A stretch of 64,000 bases of DNA from Halobacteriales archaeon QS_6_64_34 (GCA_003020925.1 PXRT01000013.1:190110-254109), one strand, 5' to 3'. Counted from the first letter of the stretch, positions 42,242 to 51,939 are shown. Notes: a model not told the origin generated them from the sequence alone. Program-made: numbers and translations.

Positions 42242-45200
42242 CTAGTCGTCCGAGGAGGCCACGAAGTCCGCCTCGGTCGCGTCGGCCGTCGGCGTGGCCG
42301 CCGCAGGCGGTTCGTTGCGCACGTCGTCCCGCTCGCGGTCGGAGATGACCTCGGCGTAGGCGTCGGGCATCACCATCGTGAAGTTCGACAGTTCGTCGTC
42401 CCAGTTTTCGAGCAGTTCCTTCGCCCGCTCGGAGTCGGTGTAGGCGGCGTGGTTCTCGACGAGGCGGGTGAGCATCCCACGGTCTTTGGCCTCCAGACTG
42501 TCGCGGATGGAGACCATCCCCGTGTTCGCCTGCTCGGCGAAGGAGCCGTCGCGGTCGTAGACGTAGGCGACGCCGCCGGACATCCCGGCCGCGAAGTTCT
42601 TGCCCGTCCCGCCAAGCACGACGATGGCGCCGCCGGTCATGTACTCACAGCCGTGGTCGCCGACGCCCTCGACGACGCCCTTGACGCCGGAGTTGCGGAC
42701 GGCGAAGCGCTCGCCGGCCATCCCGTTGACGTAGGCCTCGCCCTGGGTCGCGCCGTACAGCGCGACGTTGCCGATGACGATGTTGTCGGCGGCGTCGTAG
42801 GACGCCTCGGTGGGCGTGTTGATGACGAGCTTCCCGCCGGAGAGTCCCTTGCCGACGTAGTCGTTTCCGGTGCCGGTGAGTTCCATCGTCACGCCCTGTG
42901 CGAGGAACGCGCCGAAGGACTGGCCGGCGGTGCCGTCGAAGTCCACACGGATGGTGTCGTCAGGTAGCCCCTCGCCGCCGTGGGCACGGCAGATGCGGTT
43001 CGACAGCGTGGCGCCCACCGCGCGGTGAACGTTGCTGATGTCGGTGTCGATAGCCACCGGTTCGCCGTCCTCGATTGCCGCCTCGGCCGCGTCGATGAGC
43101 TCCCAGTCGAGTTGCTCGTCGATGTCGTGGTCCTGAACCCGTTGCTTGTAGCGGCCGTCGTCGCCGGCCGGTTCCGCGATGACCGAGGAGAGGTCGAGCT
43201 TCTTGGCCTTTGGCTGTTTGACGTCGTCGCGCTGTTCGAGGACACTCGCCTTGCCAATCATCTCGTCGACCGTCTCGAAGCCCAGGTCGGCCATGATTTC
43301 GCGCAGCTCCTGGGCGACGAAGGTCATGTAGTTGATGACGTGTTCGGGCTCGCCGGGGAACCGGCTGCGGAGGTTCTCGTTTTGCGTGGCGACGCCGACG
43401 GGACAGGTGTTCTCGTGGCACTGGCGGGCCATCACACAGCCCGAGGTGACCAGCGACGCGGTCCCAAAGGCGTACCCTTCGGCGCCCAGCAGGGCGGCGA
43501 CGGCCACGTCCCGGCCCGTCTTCATCCCGCCGTCGGCGTGGATTTCGATGCGCGAGCGCAGGCCGGTCGCGCGGAGCATCTGGTTTGCCTCCGCGACGCC
43601 GAGTTCCCAGGGGAGCCCGGCGTTCTTGATGGAGGTCTTGGGCGAGGCGCCGGTGCCGCCGTCGTGGCCCGAGATGTGGACCACGTCGGCGTTGGCCTTT
43701 GCGACGCCGGCCGCGACGGTCCCGATACCGTCCTCGGCGACCAGCTTGACGTTGATGTCGGCCTCCGGGTTCGCCGCTTTGAGGTCGTGGATGAGCTGTT
43801 TGAGGTCCTCGATGGAGTAGATGTCGTGCAGCGGCGGCGGCGAGATGAGCCCCACACCGGGCGTGGCGTACCGGACGTGGGCAATCATCTCGTTGACCTT
43901 CTTGCCGGGCAGGTGGCCGCCCTCGCCGGGTTTGGAACCCTGGGCCATCTTGATTTGAATCTCCTCGGCCTCCGAGAGGTAATCGGAGGTGACGCCAAAG
44001 CGGCCCGAGGCGACCTGCTTGGTCTTGCACTCCTTTTCGGTCCCGAAGCGCTCTGGCGGTTCGCCGCCCTCGCCGGTGTTTGCGTTGGCGCCAAGCCGGT
44101 TCATCGCGATGGCGTTGTTCTCGTGCATCTCCGGGGAGAGCGAGCCAAGCGACATCGCGGCGGTCTCGAAGCGCTCGACGATATCCTCGACCGGCTCCAC
44201 TCGGTCGATATCGACGGAGTCGCGACCGGCGTCCATCTCGAGCAGCCCGCGCAGTGTCTGGAGCTGCTCGTTCTGGTCGTTGATGAGCTCGGCGAACTCC
44301 TGGTAGGTCTCGTAGTCGCCCATCCGGACGGCCTGCTGGATTTTGCCGACCGTGTTGGGGTTCCACTGGTGGTGGATGCCGTTCGAGCGGAACTCGTACT
44401 CGCCCTGGCGGGGTATCTCGGGCTCCGCCTCGCTCCAGGCCACCTCGTGGCGCTGGAGCAGGTCCTCCTCGACCGCTTCGAGGCCGATGCCCTCGGTCCG
44501 GCAGGTGGTCCCCTGGAAGTACTCCGCGATGAAATCCGAAGAGAGACCGACGGCCTCGAAAATCTGAGCGCCCTGGTACGATTCGACGGTGGAGATGCCC
44601 ATCTTGGCCATCGTCTTCAGCAGGCCGTCCTCGACGGCCGTGATGTAGGCGTCGATGGCCTTGTCCAGGTCCGCGCCGTCGGGACCGGCGACGAGGTCCT
44701 CGATGGTCTGATAGGAGAGGTAGGGGTTGACCGCGCCCGCGCCGTAGCCGATGAGCGTCGCGAAGTGGTGGACTGCACGCGGGTCACCGGACTCGAGCAC
44801 GAGCCCGACCTGGTTGCGAAGCCCGTTGCGGACGAGGTGGTGGTGGATGCCACCGACGGCGAGCAGGGACGGAATCGGGACGCGGTCCTCGCCGGCAGCG
44901 CGGTCCGAGAGGACGATGATATCGTACTCTTTGGTGGCGGCGGAAGCCTCGGCCCGAACCGCCTCGACGGCCTCGCGGAGGTCGGTCCCCTTCTCGTAGG
45001 TGATGTCGACGACCTTCGAGGTCATGCCGTTCTGGTCCAGCTGCTTGATGGACTCGGTCTCCTCGTCGGTCAGAATCGGGGAGTCGAGCACGAGCTGTCG
45101 GGCGTGGGCCTGTGATTCGTCGAGCAGGTTTCGCTGGCAGCCGAGCCGCGACTCCAGGGACGTCACCAGTTCCTCGCGGATGTAGTCGAGCGGCGGGTTG

Positions 45201-46795
45201 GTGACCTGGGCGAACAGCTGCTTGAAGTAGGTAAAGAGCGGTCGGTTGAACTGCGAGAGCACCGACAGCGGCGTGTCGTCGCCCATGGAGCCGACCGGGT
45301 CTTTCCCCTTCTCGGCCATCGGCTCGATGAGGTGGTCGACCTCGTCGTAGGTGTAGCCGTACATCGCCTGCTGGCTGCGCAGGCCGCCCACGCTGTCCTG
45401 GGGCGTGTTGTCCTCGCGTGGGGCCACGTCGTCGAGGTGGAGCTGCTCCTCGGCGACCCACTCGCCGTACTTGTCGTCGGCGATGGACTCGAACACTTCG
45501 CCGTCGGGGATGACACGGCCCTCTTCGGGGTCGGCCAGGAAACACTGGCCCGGCTGGAGCCGGCCGCGCTCGGCGATGTCGCTCGGGTCCGTCTCCAGGG
45601 CGCCGGCCTCCGAGGACATGACCAGCGTGTTGTCCTCGAGGATGTCGTACCGGCACGGGCGCAGGCCGTTGCGGTCAAGCACCGCGCCGATTCGCTCGCC
45701 GTCGGTCGCCGCCACGAGGGCGGGGCCGTCCCACGGTTCGACCAGCGAGGCGTGGTAGTCATAGAACTCCCGGCGGTCGCCCGAGACGTTGTTCATCTCG
45801 CCGCGCCAGGCCTCGGGGATGAGCATCCGCAGGGCGTGGGGCAGGTCTCGGCCGCCCTGCAACAGCAGTTCCAGCGCGTTGTCGACGCTTGCGGTGTCGG
45901 ACTGGGAGGGGTCGTCGATGATGGGCTTGATACGCTCGAGGTCCTCGCCGAATCGCTCGCTCGCGATGTCGGTCTCGCGGGCGCGCATCCAGTTGATGTT
46001 GCCCTGGATGGTGTTGAACTCGCCGTTGTGGATGACCCGCCGGTACGGGTGTGCGAGATGCCAGGCACCGAGCGTGTTCGTCGAGAAGCGGGCGTGGACC
46101 ATCGCGAACGTGGACTCGAAGCGCTCGTCGGAGAGGTCCGGGTAGTAGCCGGGGAGCTGTTCGGCTTTCAGCAGCCCCTTGTAGACGACGACGTCGGAGG
46201 CCAGCGAGACGACGTAGAAGCGGTCGTGACCCGGCGGCTGCTCCTCGTCGACCGTGTTCTCCAGGACGCGCCGGCCGACGTAGAGCTGGTTGTTCAGGTC
46301 CTGGCCGGTCGCGCCGTCCTCGGCGGTGACGACGAACTGGGCGAGTTCGGGCTCGGATTCGAGCGCCGTGGCGCCCAGGTCGCTGTTGTCGGTGGGGACC
46401 GTCCGCCAGCCGAGCACCTCGAGGCCCTCACCGGCCAGTTCCGTCTCGACGAGTGCCTTCAGGTCCGTCGCGGCCTCGTCGTCGTCGTTCGGCAGAAAAA
46501 GTGTCCCGACCGCATACGCCCCCGGTTCGGGGAGGTCGGCGTCTATCTCGTCGGCGAAGAACTCGTGGGGAATCTGGAGCATGATACCCGCGCCGTCGCC
46601 GGTACCCTTCTCGGCGCCGGTGGTCCCCCGGTGTTCGAGGTTCTCCAGAAGTTCGAGCCCGTCTGCAACGGTGCTGTGGTCGCGCTCGCCGTCGAGGTCC
46701 ATGACGACCCCGACGCCGCAGTTCGACCGTTCCTCAGTCGGGTCTGCGAGCCCGGCCTCGCCCACAGAGTGGTCACTGCTGTGTCGCTCAACCAT
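42242..46795 (-). CDS. gltB: Glutamate synthase, large subunit
   Basis: Transfers the amide nitrogen of glutamine to 2-oxoglutarate. A protein of 1517 residues, the full-length large-subunit type. The class II amidotransferase nucleophile is C26 in ERSNCGVGVV after a short propeptide. GRRGDNTPQ-type central blocks are followed by the FMN/2-oxoglutarate domain (MAQGSKPGEGGHLPGKKVNE; ISGHDGGTGASPKTSIKNAG) and the Fe-S cluster Cys in CVMARQCHENTCPVG. The C-terminal GxGxG beta-helix (YVGKGLSGGKLVI; VYDRDGSF) is intact. No small subunit gene is nearby, so the electron donor is probably ferredoxin. ATG 46795 was preferred over one four codons upstream. Confidence 0.95.
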   Translation of the reverse strand: MVERHSSDHSVGEAGLADPTEERSNCGVGVVMDLDGERDHSTVADGLELLENLEHRGTTGAEKGTGDGAGIMLQIPHEFFADEIDADLPEPGAYAVGTLFLPNDDDEAATDLKALVETELAGEGLEVLGWRTVPTDNSDLGATALESEPELAQFVVTAEDGATGQDLNNQLYVGRRVLENTVDEEQPPGHDRFYVVSLASDVVVYKGLLKAEQLPGYYPDLSDERFESTFAMVHARFSTNTLGAWHLAHPYRRVIHNGEFNTIQGNINWMRARETDIASERFGEDLERIKPIIDDPSQSDTASVDNALELLLQGGRDLPHALRMLIPEAWRGEMNNVSGDRREFYDYHASLVEPWDGPALVAATDGERIGAVLDRNGLRPCRYDILEDNTLVMSSEAGALETDPSDIAERGRLQPGQCFLADPEEGRVIPDGEVFESIADDKYGEWVAEEQLHLDDVAPREDNTPQDSVGGLRSQQAMYGYTYDEVDHLIEPMAEKGKDPVGSMGDDTPLSVLSQFNRPLFTYFKQLFAQVTNPPLDYIREELVTSLESRLGCQRNLLDESQAHARQLVLDSPILTDEETESIKQLDQNGMTSKVVDITYEKGTDLREAVEAVRAEASAATKEYDIIVLSDRAAGEDRVPIPSLLAVGGIHHHLVRNGLRNQVGLVLESGDPRAVHHFATLIGYGAGAVNPYLSYQTIEDLVAGPDGADLDKAIDAYITAVEDGLLKTMAKMGISTVESYQGAQIFEAVGLSSDFIAEYFQGTTCRTEGIGLEAVEEDLLQRHEVAWSEAEPEIPRQGEYEFRSNGIHHQWNPNTVGKIQQAVRMGDYETYQEFAELINDQNEQLQTLRGLLEMDAGRDSVDIDRVEPVEDIVERFETAAMSLGSLSPEMHENNAIAMNRLGANANTGEGGEPPERFGTEKECKTKQVASGRFGVTSDYLSEAEEIQIKMAQGSKPGEGGHLPGKKVNEMIAHVRYATPGVGLISPPPLHDIYSIEDLKQLIHDLKAANPEADINVKLVAEDGIGTVAAGVAKANADVVHISGHDGGTGASPKTSIKNAGLPWELGVAEANQMLRATGLRSRIEIHADGGMKTGRDVAVAALLGAEGYAFGTASLVTSGCVMARQCHENTCPVGVATQNENLRSRFPGEPEHVINYMTFVAQELREIMADLGFETVDEMIGKASVLEQRDDVKQPKAKKLDLSSVIAEPAGDDGRYKQRVQDHDIDEQLDWELIDAAEAAIEDGEPVAIDTDISNVHRAVGATLSNRICRAHGGEGLPDDTIRVDFDGTAGQSFGAFLAQGVTMELTGTGNDYVGKGLSGGKLVINTPTEASYDAADNIVIGNVALYGATQGEAYVNGMAGERFAVRNSGVKGVVEGVGDHGCEYMTGGAIVVLGGTGKNFAAGMSGGVAYVYDRDGSFAEQANTGMVSIRDSLEAKDRGMLTRLVENHAAYTDSERAKELLENWDDELSNFTMVMPDAYAEVISDRERDDVRNEPPAAATPTADATEADFVASSDD

Positions 46796-46852
46796 GTGTG
46801 CGCGCATCTAGACACGACTCCCATAAGAGGATGTTCATCAAGGGACTAGTGT

Positions 46853-46872
46853 TCCTAATCCCCCCATTAGGA
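46853..46872. promoter_or_regulatory. Palindrome TCCTAAT-N6-ATTAGGA in the gltB promoter
   Basis: Perfect 7-bp arms separate a TATATA stretch (about 46875-46880) from the gltB start (46795). This places the palindrome between the TATA box and the likely transcription start. A dimeric repressor bound here would block polymerase, so it is a good candidate for nitrogen or amino-acid control. The regulator is not identified. Confidence 0.6.
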
Positions 46873-46880
46873 GATATATA

Positions 46881-47060
46881 CTGTTCACAATCAAGTGCGC
46901 TGTCTGGCGATTGACGGACTCCGGAAGGGACACACTCGACCGTCTGTCGCCGCAAAATTTGCCGCGCCGAACCGCCGCGTCAGGTCCACGCGCGCGGTGA
47001 CCCGGCGTCTACCGCCCCCGCGAGATACGCCGACTATCGTGACGGGCGAAGTCATCAGGC
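46881..47060. other. Gene-free stretch upstream of gltB
   Basis: No protein-like frame, RNA gene or repeat could be recognised here. It lies between the gltB promoter and the truncated MITE copy C. Confidence 0.5.
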
Positions 47061-47194
47061 GGTAGTGTTTAGTTTAGTAGAAGACGCGGAAGAGAGCCAG
47101 AAAGCCCCCGACCGCTCGACTACTGCGACTCGCTGCGCGCTTCACTCACTCCGTTCGTTGCAGTGCTTGCTTCGCCTCGCACGTCGAGCGGTCG
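47061..47194 (+). mobile_element. MITE copy C, truncated and rearranged
   Basis: The left end GGTAGTGTTTAGTTTAG is intact, but after CCAGAAAGCCCC the sequence follows the inverted right half of copies A and B (CGACCGCTCGACTACTGCGA). No right terminal repeat is present. Recombination between the subterminal inverted repeats would produce this. Confidence 0.75.
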
Positions 47195-47254
47195 GCCCCT
47201 TTCAGTCCCGCCCATGCCGGTTGATTAATCAGTGCGGGTGGGACTGAAAGGGGC
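47195..47254. repeat. 60-bp hairpin with 19-bp arms
   Basis: The arms GCCCCTTTCAGTCCCGCCC (47195-47213) and GGGTGGGACTGAAAGGGGC (47236-47254) pair at 18 of 19 positions. The loop holds the palindrome TGATTAATCA. The same arm (GCCCCTTTCAGTCCCACC) occurs inside MITE copy A at 10205-10222. This is a separate dispersed haloarchaeal motif, possibly a second mobile or structured element. Confidence 0.65.
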
Positions 47255-47429
47255 GTTGTCGGCGCTGTGCGCCGACTGCTCGGGAGAGCTCGCTCTCCCG
47301 GTGGCTGTCTGCCGGTTGTCAGCCCCAAGTCTGACGCCGATTTATGTAGTGGGAGGGGTGAGTCGACAACGGGGGCATGGAGAAAGTCACACGCTCCCTC
47401 GGCCCCATTTCCTATCCTTCGACCTTTTC

Positions 47430-48884
47430 TTAGTAGCTCTTTGCGAAGTACGCGGTCTCTGCTGCGTCGTCACCGCAGATAGCACAGTCGTCCTGGACCG
47501 GCTCCTCGTCGCGGTCCAGCGGGACCATCACGATTTCGGCGGCGATGGCCTCCTTGATGGGGTCCTCACAGGATTCGTCGCCACACCAGCCACACTTGAC
47601 GTAGCCGCCGTGTTGGCCGATGGTACCCAGCATCTCCTCGCGCGAATCGGCCTCGCGAATCTCGCCTTCGAGGGTCTCCTCGGCGCTTGCATAGAGCTTG
47701 GCGTGGACGGTGTCCAGATGGTCCGAGACGGTGGCGCCGATTCCGTCGCGGTCGACTGTCTCGGTCTCGCCGTCGGGGCGGTGGACCAGCGTCGCCTCCC
47801 CGTCTTCGACCTCGTGGGGCCCGACTTCGACGCGCAGGGGAACGCCGTTGAGTTCGTGCTCGTTGTACTTGAAGCCGGGATTGCGGTGGTCGCGGTCGTC
47901 GAGTTCGACCCGCACACCAGCGTCCTCGAGGTCGACGGCGAGGTCGGCGGCGTACTCCTTGACCTCGTCTTTGGTGTCTTCCTGCCAGATAGGGACGATG
48001 ACGACCTGGGTGGGCGCCAGGGTGGGAGGCAAGACGAGTCCCTGGTCGTCCGAGTGGGTCATGATGAGCGCGCCCATCGCACGCCAGGACAGCCCCCAGG
48101 AGGTGGTGTGGGCGACGTTGTCCTCCTCGTCCTCGTCGGCGTAGGTGATGTCGAAAGCCTCGGCAAAGGAGGTCCCGAGATAGTGGGAGGTCCCCCCCTG
48201 GACGCTCTTGCCGTCGGGCATCAGCGCCTCGACGGTCGTCGTCGTGTGTGCGCCGGGGAACTTGTCGTGTTCGGGCTTGCGCCCCTCCATGACCGGCATC
48301 GCCATGACCTCCTCGTAGAGGCGCTTGTACTGTTCGAGGCGGGTCATCGTCTCGTCCCACGCGCCGTCCTCGTTGACATGTGCGGTGTGGCCCTCCTGCC
48401 AGAGGAACTCCTTGGTGCGGAAGAACGGCTTGGTCTCGGTGGCCTCCCACCGGACGACGGAACACCACTGGTTCAAGCGCAGCGGGAGGTCACGGTGCGA
48501 GCGCGTCCAGTCGGCCATGAAGGGCGCGATGATGGACTCGCTCGTGGGCCGGACCGCCAGCCGTTCTTCGAGTTCCTCGTGGCCGCCGTGGGTGACCCAG
48601 GCGACCTCGGGGTCGAATCCCTCGACGATGTCTTTCTCCCGTTCGAGGAAACTTTCGGGGATGAACAGCGGGAAGTAGGCGTTCCGGACGCCGGTGTCCT
48701 TGAACCAGCCGTCGAGGTGGTTCTGGATTCGCTCCCAGACCGCGTACCCGCGCGGTTTCGTGACGATGAACCCGCCCATCGGGGCGTAGTCCGCGAGGCC
48801 GGCCTTCTGGACGACCTCGGCGTACCACTCGCCGGGTGAATGCTCCTTGCTCTCCGTGATACCGAGTTCCTGCTCGCCGCTCAT
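47430..48884 (-). CDS. proS: Prolyl-tRNA synthetase
   Basis: Charges tRNA-Pro with proline. A class IIa synthetase of 484 residues in the archaeal/eukaryal-type form. Motif 1 lies around YFPLFIPESFLERE, motif 2 in LNQWCSVVRWEATETKPFFR with FLWQEGHTAH, and motif 3 in GALIMTHSDDQGLVLPP. The anticodon-binding domain follows, and the C-terminal zinc-binding-type domain has CGWCGDESC and CAICGDDA. The ending aromatic FAKSY is typical of this group. Confidence 0.96.
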   Translation of the reverse strand: MSGEQELGITESKEHSPGEWYAEVVQKAGLADYAPMGGFIVTKPRGYAVWERIQNHLDGWFKDTGVRNAYFPLFIPESFLEREKDIVEGFDPEVAWVTHGGHEELEERLAVRPTSESIIAPFMADWTRSHRDLPLRLNQWCSVVRWEATETKPFFRTKEFLWQEGHTAHVNEDGAWDETMTRLEQYKRLYEEVMAMPVMEGRKPEHDKFPGAHTTTTVEALMPDGKSVQGGTSHYLGTSFAEAFDITYADEDEEDNVAHTTSWGLSWRAMGALIMTHSDDQGLVLPPTLAPTQVVIVPIWQEDTKDEVKEYAADLAVDLEDAGVRVELDDRDHRNPGFKYNEHELNGVPLRVEVGPHEVEDGEATLVHRPDGETETVDRDGIGATVSDHLDTVHAKLYASAEETLEGEIREADSREEMLGTIGQHGGYVKCGWCGDESCEDPIKEAIAAEIVMVPLDRDEEPVQDDCAICGDDAAETAYFAKSY

Positions 48885-48932
48885 TACCGGAGGGTGGCCC
48901 AGGGCGGTATTAAAGTATCCGAAGGGGCCGCG

Positions 48933-49676
48933 TCAGGCCCCGATAGTCGTCAGCGACGCGATGGAATCGGCGACCCGGCGGTCCATTCCGGCGCCGATAA
49001 ACGTCGGTGTCGGTGTCGCTCGCAGTGCATAGAACTCACCGTCTTCGCCCCGGCTGAAATCGACGGCGACGGCGCGGGCACTGAGCCGGTCGAGTAGCTC
49101 GCGGACCGAGGCGGCCAGTGACACGTCGACGTCGGCCCCCCGGAGCAGCGGGGCGTCGTCCTGGGTCGCGGTCTCGTCGGGGAGCGAGGTCCGCACCTCG
49201 AGTGTGCGCATGTGCGTCTCGCGACCGTCGTCGACCGCGTAGTAGCGATAGTCGACCGAGTCAGTGCCGACCTGCTCGACGTAGAACGGCGCCGTGCCGT
49301 CGGCAGCGAGCGAACCGCTCCAGGCGTACCGGCGACCGGGCGCGTACCCCGGCCGTGGGCCGTCGAAGCGAACGTCGGGCACTCGACAGCCAAGCGAGCC
49401 CAGCGCCTCCAGCGTGACCAGGCGGGCCGACAGCGCCACCGTCGCGTCGAACCCGTTCCAGGTCTGGACGGCGTTCGCGTCGGCGTACTGGAGGGCACTG
49501 AGAGCGGTCGGATGGAGTTCGCCACCGACGAGCGCCGACAGCGCGTCGATGTCCGCTGGGGTGACCGGGTCGGTCGGGCGGTGAAACTCGACCGCGAACC
49601 CGCGCGCGGCCAGCCGCTCGGCGACCGGACCCATCAGCGGGTGGCTCGGGTCACAGATGAACCCGATGCTGTCCAT
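48933..49676 (-). CDS. ATP-grasp-like (RimK-related) protein
   Basis: A protein of 247 residues. It begins MDSIGFICDPSHPLMGPVAE, a Rossmann-like pre-ATP-grasp part, then NAVQTWNGFDATVALSARLV, which corresponds to the conserved point where ATP-grasp enzymes bind the nucleotide. VAVDFSRGEDGEFYALRATP near the end resembles the metal-binding D-x-x-x...E-x-N region, but the Asn is replaced. Catalysis is therefore doubtful. Partner and substrate are unknown. Confidence 0.6.
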   Translation of the reverse strand: MDSIGFICDPSHPLMGPVAERLAARGFAVEFHRPTDPVTPADIDALSALVGGELHPTALSALQYADANAVQTWNGFDATVALSARLVTLEALGSLGCRVPDVRFDGPRPGYAPGRRYAWSGSLAADGTAPFYVEQVGTDSVDYRYYAVDDGRETHMRTLEVRTSLPDETATQDDAPLLRGADVDVSLAASVRELLDRLSARAVAVDFSRGEDGEFYALRATPTPTFIGAGMDRRVADSIASLTTIGA

Positions 49677-49754
49677 ACCCATCGCTCGAAGGGCGGCCGT
49701 AAAAAACTCCCCACGAACCGAACGACTCAGGTGGATTCAGCCCGTGTTCGGACC

Positions 49755-50090
49755 ATGAGTATCCCGGGTCACGTCGGCGGGCACTGGGGTGCCCTCCACG
49801 TCGATTTCACCATCGTGCTCGCGCTCTCGGTGCTGGCCACTGCGGCCCTCTGCGTGGCGGGCGTGACGGCCTACCGTCGGCGGGGGTCGCGGGCGTATCT
49901 GCTGGTCACGCTCGCCCTCGCTGCCCTCGCCACACAGCCACTACTTGGCGGGCTGGCGATGGCCGGCGCCGTCAGTCCGGCGACCCACCACACGCTCGAA
50001 CACGGCGCCGACGTCGTCGTGGTGCTACTGGTGCTCGGAGCGGTGTACGACGTCCGCAAGGCAGCCCAGCCACGGGAGGTGAGTCGATGA
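49755..50090 (+). CDS. Small membrane protein coupled to an HTH regulator (111 aa)
   Basis: Three hydrophobic segments (about 18-38 VDFTIVLALSVLATAALCVA, 46-66 and 84-100) and a short basic end. Its stop overlaps the start of the downstream regulator (ATGA), so the two are one unit. His residues before the third segment (ATHHTLEHGADV) may bind metal or haem. The membrane protein may sense something for the regulator; that is inference. Confidence 0.7.
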   Translation: MSIPGHVGGHWGALHVDFTIVLALSVLATAALCVAGVTAYRRRGSRAYLLVTLALAALATQPLLGGLAMAGAVSPATHHTLEHGADVVVVLLVLGAVYDVRKAAQPREVSR

Positions 50091-50593
50091 GCGAGACGCG
50101 GGCACGCATCCGCCGGCGAATCGAGCGGGAGCCGGGCATCCACTTCCGGGCGCTGACGCGGGCGCTGGACCTGGCGACCGGACAGGTGCAGTACCACCTC
50201 GGTCGGCTGGAGGACGTTCGCGTCGAGCGGGTCAGCGGTCGGACCCACTACTACCCGCCGGGGTACGACGGCTGGGAGCGGACGGCGCTAGCTCTGCTTC
50301 GCCGGGAGACCGCCAGGGACGTCATCGCGGCGCTGTACGACGCCGAGGAGACGCGGCCCGACGCCGTCGCCGACCGGGTCGGCATCGCCCGGTCCACGCT
50401 GGAGCATCACCTCGACGGATTGGTGGACAGCGATATCGTCGCGAAACACCGGAACGGCAACCGGGTGACGCTCTCGCTGGTTCGTCCCGACGCGACTGTG
50501 GCGCTCCTTCGGACTGTCGAGCCGAGCCTCGCCGAGCGGCTGACCGACCGCTTCGAACGGCTGGTCGATAGCTTGCTAGAGGAGCCCCAGTGA
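50087..50593 (+). CDS. Transcriptional regulator with two winged helix-turn-helix domains
   Basis: A protein of 168 residues. The first HTH reads RRRIEREPGIHFRALTRALD, then ATGQVQYHLGRLEDV. The second reads DVIAALYDAEETRPDAVADR, then VGIARSTLEHHLDGL. Each is followed by a wing. This tandem arrangement is common in haloarchaeal regulators partnered with a membrane protein. The start overlaps that gene (ATGA). Confidence 0.82.
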   Translation: MSETRARIRRRIEREPGIHFRALTRALDLATGQVQYHLGRLEDVRVERVSGRTHYYPPGYDGWERTALALLRRETARDVIAALYDAEETRPDAVADRVGIARSTLEHHLDGLVDSDIVAKHRNGNRVTLSLVRPDATVALLRTVEPSLAERLTDRFERLVDSLLEEPQ

Positions 50594-50670
50594 GGACTGG
50601 CTGACCGCGTCTATTACGTTCGACGGGCGTACCAGAAACGAGTAGTTCGGTGAGTCCCTAGCTCGTGTCG

Positions 50671-51939
50671 ATGAGTGACCGTGGTATCTCCAGACGCGAC
50701 TTCGCCAAAAGCGCCGTCGCTATCGGTGGCGCGTCCGCACTCGCAGCCTGTCTCGACCGGTTCGGGTCGCCCGACGTCCCCTCGGGGACCGACCCCACGA
50801 CGCTGCCGGCCCGACAGCACGCCTGGGACGGGGGGTTGCCCACGGACGACGCCGGGAACCGCCGGCTGGGCCGTCATCACGTCCTGCTCCTGTTGAACTA
50901 CGAGCGCGACGGGACGCCAACCAGCGGGGACCGACAACAGGTCACCGACGCGCTGGAGTCACTGGAGCGGGCCTACGCCTGGCAGGCCAACGGGCTCCAG
51001 TTCACGCTGGGGTACAGCCCGGCGTACTTCGAGCGGTTCGAGAGCGGGCCGACGGGCGTCGACCTGCCCGACCCGGCGGCACTGGCCCCCTTCGAGGAGC
51101 CCGAGTTCGACACGCCCGACGCGACGTGCCATCTGGCGAGTGACCACGAACAGGTCGTGCTGGCCGCCGAGGAGGCACTCAAGGGGAACCGAGAGTCGGT
51201 CAACGACACCGAGATGAGAGATTCCTTCGACGGTATATTCAGTGAAGCGGACCGCCGCACCGGCTTCGTCGGGGCCGGCCTCCCCGCAGAGAACCAGGAC
51301 GTCGACGGGATTCCGGACTCCGAGCCGGTGCCCGAGGACGCCCCGCTGTTCATGGGGTTCAACTCCGGCTTCGACGGGAACCAGGCGAGCGAAGACCGCG
51401 TCACGGTCGAGTCGGGGCCCTTCGCCGGCGGTACGACCCAGCACCTCTCGCGCATCCGCCTGCAGCTCCAGCAGTGGTACGAGCAGGACTCCCGAAAGCA
51501 GCGCGTCTCGAAGATGTTCTGCCCGGCCCACGCCGACGAGGACAGGGTCGAAGGGGTCGGCGAGAACCTCGGCACCGACAGCGGAATCGACGAGTGTGCC
51601 GAGGACGTCGTCGAGAACAGCCGGACCGAGGGCGTGGCCGGCCACGCCCAAAAGGTCGCGCGGGCCCGCGACGAGAACGACACCCCCGTAATCCTCCGGC
51701 GAGACTTCGACTCGACCGACGGCGGCGAGGCCCGGGTCCACTTCCTCTCCTTGCAGCGCTCTATCGCCGATTTCGTCGCGACGAAGTCGATGATGAACGG
51801 CACCGACGTGGCCGACGAGTCCGCCGTCGGCCAGCGCGTCAACAACGGCATCCTCCAGTATATGCGGGTCGAACGTCGCGGGAACTACCTGCTCCCGCCC
51901 CGCGACCTGCGGGCGCTGCCGCCGGCCGACCCCGCCTGA
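50671..51939 (+). CDS. Tat-exported lipoprotein related to DyP-type peroxidases
   Basis: A protein of 422 residues. The twin-arginine signal is SRRDFAK (7-13), with a hydrophobic core and lipobox LAAC (Cys27), so it is exported folded and membrane-anchored outside. The body shows GRHHVLLLLNYERDG, then PLFMGFNSGFDGNQASEDRV and GTTQHLSRIRLQLQQWY, whose His may be the haem ligand as in DyP-type peroxidases. The usual GxxDG of DyP enzymes is only loosely kept. Export by Tat fits a cofactor-loaded enzyme. The ATG at 50671 was chosen. Confidence 0.72.
   Translation: MSDRGISRRDFAKSAVAIGGASALAACLDRFGSPDVPSGTDPTTLPARQHAWDGGLPTDDAGNRRLGRHHVLLLLNYERDGTPTSGDRQQVTDALESLERAYAWQANGLQFTLGYSPAYFERFESGPTGVDLPDPAALAPFEEPEFDTPDATCHLASDHEQVVLAAEEALKGNRESVNDTEMRDSFDGIFSEADRRTGFVGAGLPAENQDVDGIPDSEPVPEDAPLFMGFNSGFDGNQASEDRVTVESGPFAGGTTQHLSRIRLQLQQWYEQDSRKQRVSKMFCPAHADEDRVEGVGENLGTDSGIDECAEDVVENSRTEGVAGHAQKVARARDENDTPVILRRDFDSTDGGEARVHFLSLQRSIADFVATKSMMNGTDVADESAVGQRVNNGILQYMRVERRGNYLLPPRDLRALPPADPA

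Noticed and set aside
42980..45115. 711-residue frame on the plus strand opposite gltB
   Set aside because: It is the complement of a well-conserved gene in GC-rich DNA, which often leaves long open antisense frames. It lacks any domain pattern.
45332..46849. 505-residue plus-strand frame opposite the gltB amidotransferase domain
   Set aside because: It is a shadow of gltB with no start signal or family features.
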